DNA from: CAYONM01 sp964405325
Lineage (GTDB): Bacteria > Planctomycetota > UBA11346
Assembly: GCA_964405325.1 (NCBI GenBank)
Contig: CAYONM010000112.1
Coordinates: forward strand, 1 to 12,591
DNA length: 12,591 bases
Reading direction: 5' to 3'
Positions 5,751-12,591 of this stretch are shown here, one piece after another (within the stretch, counting starts at the first letter, position 1; each line of letters begins with the position of its first letter). The translations under genes were made by a program, and so were the position numbers. A model generated the notes under the pieces. The model searched no databases. It saw only the letters and a list, made by a program, of their open reading frames with translations, and had not been told where the DNA came from.

Positions 5751-6701
5751 TCATTGTGGCAGCAGGACATCCTCCCAAGTCACCAAGGGACTGTTCAGAA
5801 ACCGCAATGCGTTCCAGCTCAAGCACGTTCGGTACCAACGATCGCTTGTGCCAGACAGGACATAGGGCGCAAACCAACAATGGAGACCAGTGGCGGTCAG
5901 AAATGGTGGCGGCAACTGATCCATGGTCAGTAGCTTCGGCACATCGCTGGCCCCGGCTTCCAACGCCGCCTGCCGGAGCTGTTCCAACATCAGTGCGCGA
6001 AGTTCTTCATCTCCAGTCGTGACATCACTCCATGTCAATGGCCGGGCCTTCTGCTCGGTGATGATCCATGAGGCTGCCATCAGACTCTCCGCCGCTTGCG
6101 GACCGCCAGTGGCACGTCGCCAAATACCAGCCACGCTGACCAAGCCAGGCCCCCAATGCCAGAGTTCCAACTCTGCCGTCAGCTGCCAGGTTGGCCCGGC
6201 ATCCACCTCGGCCGCGGCCGCCAGGTCGCGATCCATACGGCCGCGCACCAAGGCGGCGATGCGCGCATTACAATCCTGCCAAGCAGAACCAGCGACATCC
6301 AAGACTGGCCAGGCAACCCGGAGTCGAAAACGATCGCCCAGTCGATGCTCCTCACTACGGTAGGCCGCCACCAGCGGCCCGTGGAGCCGATTGAGCGAAC
6401 CCTCAGTCGGCCAGTGGAGCGCCTCGATGGCTGTTCGACCGAGTTGGGCAAGCCAGGACGACCCCGATTCCCCCAAAACAGCGATTCGTCCTCCCTCAAG
6501 CACCCCATGCACCGGCTGCCGCTGGTCGGTGACCTGATCCAAAACCGTCCCAGTGACTCCATCTGGCCCCAAGCGCAGATCGAGCAAATGACCCGGCTGT
6601 GCGTCGCCAAGATGATAGACGAAGCGCCCCTGCGCACTGCTCAGCAACTCCTCGGCACCCATCAGCCCAAGGAACAAAGCCAACACCAGAATCCGCATCA
6701 T
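5751..6701 (-). CDS. Exported DUF3298/RsiV-like protein of unknown function
   Basis: The 316-residue product starts MMRILVLALFLGLMGAEE, a short Sec-type signal sequence with probable cleavage near residue 16, so it should act outside the cytoplasm. The C-terminal two thirds resemble the DUF3298/RsiV-like fold: VAWPVLDVAG...N near 125-140, the GLVSVAGIWRRATGG strand pair near 185, a long helix with LRALMLEQLRQ, then FLTATGLHCWFAPYVLSG near 265-285. The family's usual GAHG-like signature is degenerate (GGPQA). No catalytic residues can be assigned. The ATG (6699-6701) overlaps the argJ stop as ATGA, which replaces a poor SD and implies co-translation with argJ. A longer frame beginning with TTG at 6755 inside argJ would lose the signal peptide and is unlikely. 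Confidence 0.6.
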   Translation of the reverse strand: MMRILVLALFLGLMGAEELLSSAQGRFVYHLGDAQPGHLLDLRLGPDGVTGTVLDQVTDQRQPVHGVLEGGRIAVLGESGSSWLAQLGRTAIEALHWPTEGSLNRLHGPLVAAYRSEEHRLGDRFRLRVAWPVLDVAGSAWQDCNARIAALVRGRMDRDLAAAAEVDAGPTWQLTAELELWHWGPGLVSVAGIWRRATGGPQAAESLMAASWIITEQKARPLTWSDVTTGDEELRALMLEQLRQAALEAGASDVPKLLTMDQLPPPFLTATGLHCWFAPYVLSGTSDRWYRTCLSWNALRFLNSPLVTWEDVLLPQ

Positions 6702-7930
6702 GTGGTGTAGTCCGCATTGATGGAGACATAACCATGGGTGAGGTCGCTGGTCCAACGTCGCCGCTCACCCGTGCCGGCACCGAGGTCCAGCTCAATGTGG
6801 ACTTCACCGCCACGCATACTGGCCGCCAGATCGCGACGACTACAGACGTCACCATCAGGCCGACGGAAAGGCCGGCGACGATCGTCATGCCCCTGCCCGT
6901 CAGAGAAGATCAGCACGTTGTTCAAACGGATCTGTAATTGCTCCAAAGAAAAATCAGCACCACTGTAACCAGCCGCGCAGGCGATACGACCCCAATTAGG
7001 ATCGTGTCCGGCGATCGCGGTCTTGACCAACATGGAGTCGCAAATCGACCGCGCGACCCGATCTGCCTCGGTGGCATCGCGCCCACCACGCACATCTACG
7101 GTAATAAAACTCGTCGCACCTTCCCCATCACGGACAATCCGATGAGCCAGATCACGCATGACCCGAGCCAGTCCTTCAGCAAAGGTGCCGATCGCTTCCG
7201 CACCGGTGATTTCGACACCCGATCGCCCGGACGCCAGAACCAGACAGGTATCGTTGGTACTTTCATCGTTGTCGACGCTGATCGCATTGAAACTGTCGTA
7301 CACCGCCGCACTGCATAATTCCTGCAACAGATGCTTGTCGATGGTGGCATCGGTACAGATGAATGCCAGCATGGTTGCCATATTAGGATGAATCATACCA
7401 GAGCCTTTGGCGATGCCAGCAATGGCATAGCCACTCTCGTTCACCAATGCGACCTCCTTGCTGACCAAGTCGGTGGTACGAATCGCCTCCGCCGCACTAT
7501 GCCGAGGTTCCGCCAGACTGGCCACCGCGGTATCGATTCCCTGGCGTACGGCTTCCATGGGCATCGGCACGCCGATGACCCCGGTGGAACAGGTGAACAC
7601 CGACTCGGGCTCGCAACCCAGGCCGGCCGTCATCGCCTTGGCCATGGCAGCATCATCAGCCACACCCTGAGCGCCCGTGCAGCAATTGGCGTTACCACTG
7701 TTGATCACCACCGCCCGATGAGTTGCCCGCGCGAGAATGGCTCGAGTCCGTTGGACGCAGGCGGCAGCCGCACGATTGCGCGTCATGCAACCAGCGGCGA
7801 CCAAGGCGCCATCGCCAACAATAACAGCGACATCCGGCTTGCCCGATGGCTTGATGCCGCCAACAGCGCCGGCGCTGCGAAAACCGGAAACCGCAGCCAA
7901 GCCTTGCGAATGCTCTTCCCATGTGCTCAT
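6698..7930 (-). CDS. argJ: Bifunctional glutamate N-acetyltransferase / ornithine acetyltransferase
   Basis: ArgJ transfers the acetyl group from N-acetylornithine to glutamate, the recycling step of arginine biosynthesis. Some members also use acetyl-CoA to make N-acetylglutamate. The 410-residue product shows INSGNANCCTGAQG (about 76-89), the oxyanion-hole STGVIG (T116, G117), and GIAKGSGMIHPNMATMLAF, in which self-cleavage occurs between A185 and T186 and Thr186 becomes the nucleophile. It ends YVSINADYTT, as the family does. I chose ATG 7930 because it places the N-terminus at the usual distance from SGFRSAGAVGGIK. A GTG at 7969 would add 13 residues; neither has a clear SD. The gene leads a two-gene minus-strand operon and is divergent from the TPR gene. 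Whether it is mono- or bifunctional cannot be read from the sequence. Confidence 0.95.
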   Translation of the reverse strand: MSTWEEHSQGLAAVSGFRSAGAVGGIKPSGKPDVAVIVGDGALVAAGCMTRNRAAAACVQRTRAILARATHRAVVINSGNANCCTGAQGVADDAAMAKAMTAGLGCEPESVFTCSTGVIGVPMPMEAVRQGIDTAVASLAEPRHSAAEAIRTTDLVSKEVALVNESGYAIAGIAKGSGMIHPNMATMLAFICTDATIDKHLLQELCSAAVYDSFNAISVDNDESTNDTCLVLASGRSGVEITGAEAIGTFAEGLARVMRDLAHRIVRDGEGATSFITVDVRGGRDATEADRVARSICDSMLVKTAIAGHDPNWGRIACAAGYSGADFSLEQLQIRLNNVLIFSDGQGHDDRRRPFRRPDGDVCSRRDLAASMRGGEVHIELDLGAGTGERRRWTSDLTHGYVSINADYTT

Positions 7931-8028
7931 GGCGCGGGTTCTACCCAATCCGACTTGCGGCTCCAGCACCGGTTGGCGGCGGGCGATGCATGGACAGTGC
8001 GCCGCTCATTCCTAGACTGGCCCCTGTC
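7931..8028. promoter_or_regulatory. Divergent intergenic region between argJ and the TPR gene
   Basis: These 98 bases must hold the promoters for both divergent genes unless one extends into the other's coding region. I find no good -35/-10 pair, no arginine-repressor-like AT-rich box and no strong SD on either side. The TPR frame stays open leftwards to 7921, so an upstream ATG at 7990 is possible; it would shorten this region. Confidence 0.35.
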
Positions 8029-11000
8029 ATGTCCGATTTTCAACCACCGAATTTTGACGAGCATCCTGACGAGGAAGATCGCCTCAGCCAGGAAGCAGAG
8101 GACCTGATGCGACAAGGCCGCTATCAAGATGCGGTCACCCGTTACGCGGACCTCCGTCGCCTCGTGCCCGCCGACCCCTGGGCCAAACTCGGCTATGCCA
8201 GCGCGCTGGAGTGCAACGGACAGATCAATGAAGCCGCCAAGGTCATTGAAGAAGTCTCCAGTAACAATCACAGCAACCGACACGTACAGCGTTTCTGCGC
8301 ACTTTTCTACGTTCGTCGCGAAGATACGTCGCGTGCGCAACGCTGCCAAGAAGTGCTGCGCAGCTTCGGCGCCATGTTCGATGACGATCCGACCGATCAA
8401 CTGGCCGATCTGTATTTCAACCAAGGTCGCTACTACGAGGCCAACGCCGAACTGCAACGGATCCTCCGCGAGGAAGCGCCAACCGACCACCAAGCACGGG
8501 CCAGCGTCCTAGCGCGAATGGGTGCCTGCCTACGTCAGAGCAACGAAATAGAAGAGGCTCGCGGCAATCTCCGGCAGGCACTGGACCTTGACCCACAAAA
8601 CCATTGGATCCTATCCGAGCTGGCCGAAACCGAACGTGCGCTAGGCGAGGTGGAGTCGGCTCGCCACTATTATGAAGACGCCCTGCAATTGGAGCCCGAC
8701 GATCTGTGGAGCCGTGGCCGCCTAGCCAATCTCGAATTCGAGGACAATCGGCCCGAACGCGCGATCGCCCTGTATGAGCAGGTACTCCAGCAAGAACCCC
8801 AAGCCATCTGGGCAAGAATCGAATTGTCCCAGGTCCTGACTGATATCGATCCCGCTCGCAGCGAGCAACTCTGCCGGGAAGCCCTTGACCAGGACAGCAC
8901 CTATCCTTGGGCCTATGCACAGCTGGGCTACCTGACCCGTTTGGCAGGCCGTCCCGAGGAGACCCGCCGCTTTTATCAGCAGGCACTCAGCGCATCACCT
9001 CACAGTCTGTGGATCATGCATGAATTGTCGGACGTCTGTCGGCAATTGGGTCGTTTTCAGGAAGCACGCACACATCTGGAACACGCCCGCAATGTCGCCC
9101 CCTTTGATCCGATCACCTACGGGTATTATGCCGATCTCCTACGCAACGAAGGACGCAACGAAGAAGCGATCGCCTTTCTGATCAAAGCCGTCGAGCTGGA
9201 TCACTACTACACCTGGGCCTGGCGGGAACTCTGTGAGCTCTACGCCATCTCTGACGAGCACCACAAGGCACAGGCGGCCTACGAGCAGGTCTTGGAACTG
9301 GAGCCAGGCGAGGCCATCAATGATGGTCTGAAGGCCTTCCTGCTCCGCTTCCAGGACAGACGCGAAGCCGCTCTGCCCTACCTGGAAAGCGCTGTTGCCA
9401 AACTACCGGAATACTTCTGGGCCTGGCGGGAACTGGCCGACTACCATCTCCGTCGCGGTGATTTCGACGAAGCCGAACGCATCTGCTGCCGCGGCTTGGA
9501 GCATCTGCCCGACAACACCTCGCTGCTGACCATGCTGGCGGAAGCACTCCGTCAGCAACGCCGTCGCGAAGACGCCCTGCAAGTAGTGCTTCGCGGCCTG
9601 CAGGAAGACAATCAGCTGGCCCAGCTCTGGGCCATGAAAGCCGAATTGGTCCTGCCAGACAATCGTGCCGAAGCACTGCAAGCAGCCTACAAGGCCTGCG
9701 ACTTCTCCGATGCCCCGGAGTACCGGGTGCTGCTGGCGCAGTGTCTGATCGTATGCGGCAAGAACGACAAAGCCCGTGAACTGCTCAACGGGCTCTGCCA
9801 GGCCGATCCCATCTCTCCGGTCCCCTACGAGCTGGCGGCAGAGTTTGCCGAGCAGGATGGCGATAAACGGCATGCTCTGCAGTTGTGTGAACAGGGCCTG
9901 GAACATTTTCCCAACGGCACTCGCCTGCTGATCCGACACACCCGACTCCGCCTGGACCTCGGCCACGACGATGCCCTGGATCGCTTGCGCCCCTTGTTGG
10001 ACCACCCCGGTCACCTGCCCTGGCACGAAGTCACCCCCCTGTTTGCCCGTGGTGGTGACATGGCCTCGGTACGCCGGGCTGCCTACCGTCACATCAACCA
10101 ATGCGGCACGGATGCCGAAAGCGCTGCACGCGCATGGTTGGTGCTCGCTGAAAGCCTGCTGCTGAACCACCAACAAACCGAAGCCCGCGAAGCGCTGCGG
10201 ACGAGCCTGGCACTTAAGCCAGATTTGGTCCCCGCTCGACTGCTGGCAACCATGCTGGCCGATCAGGAGGGCGAATACGATCGCGCCCTGGAGCATCTGC
10301 TGGAAGTCAAACATCTACTGGATGCCTCGACCGACGATGACGAGGAAAAGCCGCTGGAACAGGCGGCCCTCCTGCAGCAAATCGCCAATCTGACCGAACG
10401 AGCCGGCAAATGTAACGAAGCCAGGCAGCACTGGCAGCATTTGCATGAACGGTACGGCAAACGTGCTGAGATCCGCTTGGAATACCACTGTTTCCAACTC
10501 CGCAGCGATCAGGAACCAGCCGGCCATCGTGGCCTGGAGCAATTGCTGAAGGACCATCAGCCCGACGAGGCCATCTTCCAACGCGCGCTCTATCAGCTGT
10601 GTCTCAATGAAGTGCATCAACACGAGGCCGACCGGGCCCTGGAACGCCTCCTGCACTACCGCAGCTATTTGGAACCCGCCAACATCTTGCTGGCCGCGCA
10701 ATGCGCCCTTCTGCGCGATCAATTCGATCGCTGCGAAGGACTGCTGGACACATTCGATGCCAGTGATGGCTCACAGCGCGAAATCGCTGATCGTCTGCGC
10801 GTCCGCTGCCTACTCGGTCGACAGCAGTTCGATCAGGCTTTGGCGACCAGCAAAGAGCTGTTCGCCGCCGATCCTTCCAACGAAGCCAATTCCGTCCTGC
10901 TGGCCGAGGTCATGCTGGCAATCGGCTCGCACCGTGAGGCCCTCCGGGTGCTTACCCTGCACAGCCTGCCAGTGCGCGCTGGTCTGGACCGAGTGCTCCT

Positions 11001-11424
11001 GGCCACCAGCCTGTTCCTGGAACTGGAAAACAAGGCTACCGCCTTTGCTTGGCTCGGACACCATCGGCATCTGGCCGATGGCGAACACGGCCTGGCCCGA
11101 CTCATCGGCACGGCTTGGCCAGGGGTCTGGGGACGCCAGCTGCCGGCAGCCGAGATCGTCGATGTCGGCAGTGTCCCGTTGTTGCTGACCTGTGCTGAAC
11201 AGATCGCCACAGGACTACGCGAGCAAGGGAAACACCAACTGGCCGCAGCGCTCTGGCTACACCTGGGGGCACAATCGTCCCAAGAGAACCGCCTGTTCAC
11301 CGCACGCATTTGCTGTCGACACGCCGTTCGCCCACTCCTGCGAGACGGGCAGCGCAAACGAGCCTTCTCGGCTGCTTGGCGCGGCCGGAGCCTGCTCTGG
11401 TGGCTCCGCTGCCTGCTGCCTTGA
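8029..11424 (+). CDS. Large tetratricopeptide-repeat (TPR) protein, unknown function
   Basis: A protein of about 1131 residues made almost entirely of 34-residue TPR helix pairs, which form a superhelical scaffold for binding other proteins. Repeats begin near residue 20 (AEDLMRQGRYQDAVTRY) and match the TPR consensus closely in the first 500 residues. Trp at position 4 recurs (DPWAKLGYASAL, NHWILSELAETERALGE, DLWSRGRLANLE, YPWAYAQLGYL, TWAWRELCELY, FWAWRELADYH), as do the Ala/Pro positions of helix B. From about 550 onward the repeats are looser, and the last 100 residues are basic and Trp/Arg-rich (RGRSLLWWLRCLLP). I see no signal peptide, membrane segment, kinase, sulfotransferase or glycosyltransferase domain. 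Start ATG 8029 precedes an acidic N-terminus (MSDFQPPNFDEHPDEED); ATG 7990 would add 13 residues. Neither has a good SD. The partner and pathway are unknown. Confidence 0.85.
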   Translation: MSDFQPPNFDEHPDEEDRLSQEAEDLMRQGRYQDAVTRYADLRRLVPADPWAKLGYASALECNGQINEAAKVIEEVSSNNHSNRHVQRFCALFYVRREDTSRAQRCQEVLRSFGAMFDDDPTDQLADLYFNQGRYYEANAELQRILREEAPTDHQARASVLARMGACLRQSNEIEEARGNLRQALDLDPQNHWILSELAETERALGEVESARHYYEDALQLEPDDLWSRGRLANLEFEDNRPERAIALYEQVLQQEPQAIWARIELSQVLTDIDPARSEQLCREALDQDSTYPWAYAQLGYLTRLAGRPEETRRFYQQALSASPHSLWIMHELSDVCRQLGRFQEARTHLEHARNVAPFDPITYGYYADLLRNEGRNEEAIAFLIKAVELDHYYTWAWRELCELYAISDEHHKAQAAYEQVLELEPGEAINDGLKAFLLRFQDRREAALPYLESAVAKLPEYFWAWRELADYHLRRGDFDEAERICCRGLEHLPDNTSLLTMLAEALRQQRRREDALQVVLRGLQEDNQLAQLWAMKAELVLPDNRAEALQAAYKACDFSDAPEYRVLLAQCLIVCGKNDKARELLNGLCQADPISPVPYELAAEFAEQDGDKRHALQLCEQGLEHFPNGTRLLIRHTRLRLDLGHDDALDRLRPLLDHPGHLPWHEVTPLFARGGDMASVRRAAYRHINQCGTDAESAARAWLVLAESLLLNHQQTEAREALRTSLALKPDLVPARLLATMLADQEGEYDRALEHLLEVKHLLDASTDDDEEKPLEQAALLQQIANLTERAGKCNEARQHWQHLHERYGKRAEIRLEYHCFQLRSDQEPAGHRGLEQLLKDHQPDEAIFQRALYQLCLNEVHQHEADRALERLLHYRSYLEPANILLAAQCALLRDQFDRCEGLLDTFDASDGSQREIADRLRVRCLLGRQQFDQALATSKELFAADPSNEANSVLLAEVMLAIGSHREALRVLTLHSLPVRAGLDRVLLATSLFLELENKATAFAWLGHHRHLADGEHGLARLIGTAWPGVWGRQLPAAEIVDVGSVPLLLTCAEQIATGLREQGKHQLAAALWLHLGAQSSQENRLFTARICCRHAVRPLLRDGQRKRAFSAAWRGRSLLWWLRCLLP

Positions 11425-11615
11425 AATAGGCACGACCCCGTCAGCTCCCGCGCGTCGCCAGCGAGCAAGCAAGACGAATGACACCCCTTCAACCAAAGAC
11501 GCTCCGCGCAAGTCATGTGCTGACAAATGTTTGCGCAAGTTGCGCAGGCAATTGACACTTGGCAGCCTTGAATTGGCAGCATCATCGCGCGAATTCGATG
11601 ACGGGAGTGCGCGCG
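11425..11615 (+). promoter_or_regulatory. Region upstream of the small orphan gene with repeated GCGCAA motifs
   Basis: The 191-bp gap after the TPR gene carries the palindrome ttgcgcaa (11531-11538), directly followed by ttgcgc. The direct repeat gcgcaagt occurs at 11506-11513 and 11533-11540, and ttggcagc at 11559-11566 and 11573-11580. A perfect -35 hexamer TTGACA is at 11552-11557, but no matching -10 lies 16-18 bp further. The pattern looks like an operator-rich promoter for the 92-residue gene; this is inference. Confidence 0.35.
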
Positions 11616-11620
11616 ATGAT
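11581..11620 (+). promoter_or_regulatory. Hairpin enclosing the RBS and start codon of the orphan gene
   Basis: atcatcgcgcg (11581-11591) is the exact complement of cgcgcgatgat (11610-11620). This gives an 11-bp stem with an 18-nt loop. The loop holds the SD GGGAG (11603-11607), and the start codon ATG (11616-11618) lies in the 3' arm. In RNA this would hide the start codon until the helix opens. A DNA operator is the alternative reading. Confidence 0.55.
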
Positions 11621-11894
11621 CAATCGCATCCGGATCGACGATACCATCCTCCGTTTCTGCCGGGATATCGTATCTCGGGGGCTGGACGAGGACACGTGGG
11701 CTGATCGCGAAGCTTGCGATACGTTTCTGACGGATCGCTACTGCGGTGGCTTCGACGCCTCGGAAATGGCCTTCTGTTTCGGTGTGTATGACCGTGTCGG
11801 CGAAGAGATCTGTTGCTTCAAATTCCGACTGGATCAGATCCCCTCCATCCTGAATAAACAAATCACGGTCTTGGAAACCTTCGATATCGAATAA
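11616..11894 (+). CDS. Small cysteine-rich acidic protein, unknown
   Basis: A 92-residue protein that I do not recognise. It has six cysteines (C15, C34, C43, C54, C66, C67) and many acidic residues, but no CxxC pair beyond the adjacent C66-C67, so no standard metal site. There is no signal peptide or membrane segment. Start ATG 11616 is chosen because GGGAG ends 8 nt before it; in-frame ATGs at 11598 and 11559 lack this and would add residues that look non-coding. The gene sits between the TPR gene (191 bp away) and a ferredoxin (254 bp away), all on one strand. Translation may be gated by the hairpin at 11581-11620. That it is a real gene is supported by the SD and by amino-acid usage, not by homology. 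Confidence 0.6.
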   Translation: MINRIRIDDTILRFCRDIVSRGLDEDTWADREACDTFLTDRYCGGFDASEMAFCFGVYDRVGEEICCFKFRLDQIPSILNKQITVLETFDIE

Positions 11895-11904
11895 GAGTGC
11901 TCCC

Positions 11905-12008
11905 ATCAAGGGAAGCGCAACCTGCCCCCTCGCGAGGTCTGTTGCGCCCGCCAGCCGGGCTCCGGCCCTCGGGTTCTCGGCCCGAACGAGACCATTGAGA
12001 GGGGTTGC
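11905..12008. repeat. GC-rich foldable segment related to the MITE-like element
   Basis: The 254-bp gap before the ferredoxin contains gcgcaac (11915-11921) facing gttgcgc (11941-11947), with the palindrome cctcgcgagg (11928-11937) nested inside. Two blocks recur in inverted orientation in the element at 2479-2717: tgccccctcgcg (11923-11934; partner 2684-2695) and cgccagccgggctccgg (11949-11965; partner 2654-2670), in the same relative order. gagaggggttgcc near 11996 resembles the element's end. It is probably a decayed or shorter relative of that repeat family. The rest of the gap (12009-12136) shows nothing I can name. Confidence 0.55.
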
Positions 12009-12148
12009 CAGCACATCAGGATGCTGTGGTCTTTCCGCCACCGCAGTCTCACGCCTATACCGCACGGAAAAAGCGGTTGATCCGACCTGACCTCATCTCA
12101 AGAATCCTGCGCACAAGCACTCCACAACCCCACAAGAAGGAGCTCCAC

Positions 12149-12322
12149 ATGACTGCCGTCGTCGATCCCGAAACCTGCACCGGCTGTGAAGCCTGCGTTG
12201 ATGCCTGCCCGACCGGCGCCATCGAAATGCAAAACGAGAAAGCCGTCATCAACGCCGATGAATGCACCGACTGTGGTGCCTGCGTCGACGAGTGCCCCAC
12301 CGGCGCCATCGAATTGCAGTAA
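12149..12322 (+). CDS. 2[4Fe-4S] ferredoxin, clostridial type
   Basis: A 57-residue electron carrier with two classical cluster motifs: CTGCEACVDACP (C10, C13, C16, C20) and CTDCGACVDECP (C39, C42, C45, C49). Each motif is CxxCxxCxxxCP, binding one [4Fe-4S] cluster with the fourth Cys reaching across to the other half. Length matches small low-potential ferredoxins (about 55-60 aa). The two halves are nearly symmetrical, both ending CPTGAIE-x-Q, and share 15 identical nucleotides (12212-12226 and 12299-12313). The start is fixed by a strong SD, AAGGAG (12137-12142), 6 nt before the ATG. It would carry electrons in the cytoplasm for an anaerobic or low-potential enzyme. The partner is not encoded nearby. 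It appears to be a single-gene unit with a hairpin directly behind it. Confidence 0.95.
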   Translation: MTAVVDPETCTGCEACVDACPTGAIEMQNEKAVINADECTDCGACVDECPTGAIELQ

Positions 12323-12333
12323 AACAGGACACC

Positions 12334-12388
12334 CCAATGGTAACAAAGCAGCGGAGGTCTCCGGCCTCCGCTGCTTTGTTACCGTTGG
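12334..12388 (+). terminator. Long terminator-like hairpin after the ferredoxin gene
   Basis: ggtaacaaagcagcggagg (12339-12357) pairs perfectly with 12365-12383 across a 7-base loop. The stem extends outward to ccaa/ttgg through one U-G pair, giving 24 pairs in all (12334-12357 with 12365-12388). It starts 12 nt after the ferredoxin stop codon. A T-run (12396-12400) follows 7 nt after the stem instead of directly. Termination of ferredoxin transcription is the likely role; being symmetrical, it could also stop transcripts arriving from the right. Confidence 0.7.
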
Positions 12389-12591
12389 ACTGCCATTTTT
12401 GCCAGAACGCCTTTCTCCGGCGTATACTGGCTCGCCTGCCTTGCCGGTTCTCCCGTCATTGTACCGTATGCCGGTCATCTCAGGCACCTGCTTGCGGAAA
12501 AGCCATGGATGACAGGGTTAAGGACACCTCTATAAACTATAAACTCAGGTCGAGCCAGGCGCAGACGATTTTTGGTCCTGCCAAGGCGCTG
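12389..12591. other. Right-edge region without a recognisable gene
   Basis: No supported coding region starts or ends in these 203 bases. There is a short tandem repeat of tataaac (tataaactataaact, 12531-12545), which could be a -10-like AT-rich patch on either strand, and ttggtcctgccaa, a small inverted repeat (12572-12584). It may be the upstream region of a gene beyond the window. Confidence 0.4.

Noticed and set aside
5716..5865. A 49-codon plus-strand frame preceded by a perfect AAGGAGG (5700-5706)
   Set aside because: Most of it is antisense to the 3' end of the exported protein gene, and the peptide shows no recognisable feature. The SD is striking but alone is not enough.
9403..10314. 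A 303-residue minus-strand open frame
   Set aside because: It is fully antisense to a clear run of TPR repeats and is a codon-bias shadow.
8029..11424. Possible PrsT-like exosortase-associated TPR protein
   Set aside because: No signal peptide and no PEP-CTERM, exosortase or exopolysaccharide genes are in the window.
10833..12065. A 410-residue open frame on the minus strand
   Set aside because: It lies antisense to the TPR gene and the 92-residue gene, has no recognisable domain or RBS, and its composition looks like the complement of a GC-rich gene.

Overview
This is a GC-rich bacterial chromosome segment of housekeeping and accessory genes, with several repeat-rich gaps. The lineage cannot be fixed from the sequence. 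Three features hint at a PVC-type (Planctomycetota/Lentisphaerota/Chlamydiota-like) or another deep-branching Gram-negative organism: a fused type I 3-dehydroquinate dehydratase/shikimate dehydrogenase, a PolB-related 3'-5' exonuclease, and loose gene clustering with often weak Shine-Dalgarno (SD) sites. This is an inference of modest confidence.

Layout, left to right. Positions 1-228 hold short direct and inverted repeats that end in a hairpin overlapping the sucD stop codon. The minus-strand sucC-sucD pair (succinyl-CoA ligase) follows, with sucD translationally coupled to sucC. Between sucC and the next gene lies a clear MITE-like element: 16-bp imperfect terminal inverted repeats flanked by a perfect 8-bp target duplication (2471-2725). 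A second, 18-bp inverted repeat comes next. The plus-strand aroD-aroE fusion (2909-4459) overlaps tail to tail with a minus-strand DEDD exonuclease (4432-5277).

A 473-bp gap (5278-5750) carries no recognisable protein gene. On the plus strand it holds three hairpin-forming repeats, the last followed by five T residues, so it may encode an unannotated structured RNA. The minus-strand pair argJ and an exported DUF3298-like protein is coupled by an ATGA overlap. Divergent from argJ is a long gene for a soluble protein built almost wholly of tetratricopeptide repeats (about 1131 aa, unknown role).

The right end holds a 92-residue cysteine-rich orphan whose start codon lies inside a perfect inverted repeat, a GC-rich segment sharing short blocks with the MITE-like element, a small 2[4Fe-4S] ferredoxin with its own strong SD, and a long terminator-like hairpin. 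The last 200 bases show no gene.

Functionally the window mixes TCA-cycle energy metabolism (sucCD), aromatic amino-acid precursor synthesis (aroDE), arginine synthesis (argJ), DNA or RNA processing (exonuclease) and low-potential electron transfer (ferredoxin). No single pathway ties these together. The least explained parts are the TPR protein, the hairpin-gated orphan, the argJ-linked exported protein and the structured gap at 5500-5675. I see no tRNA, rRNA, CRISPR array or transposase gene.
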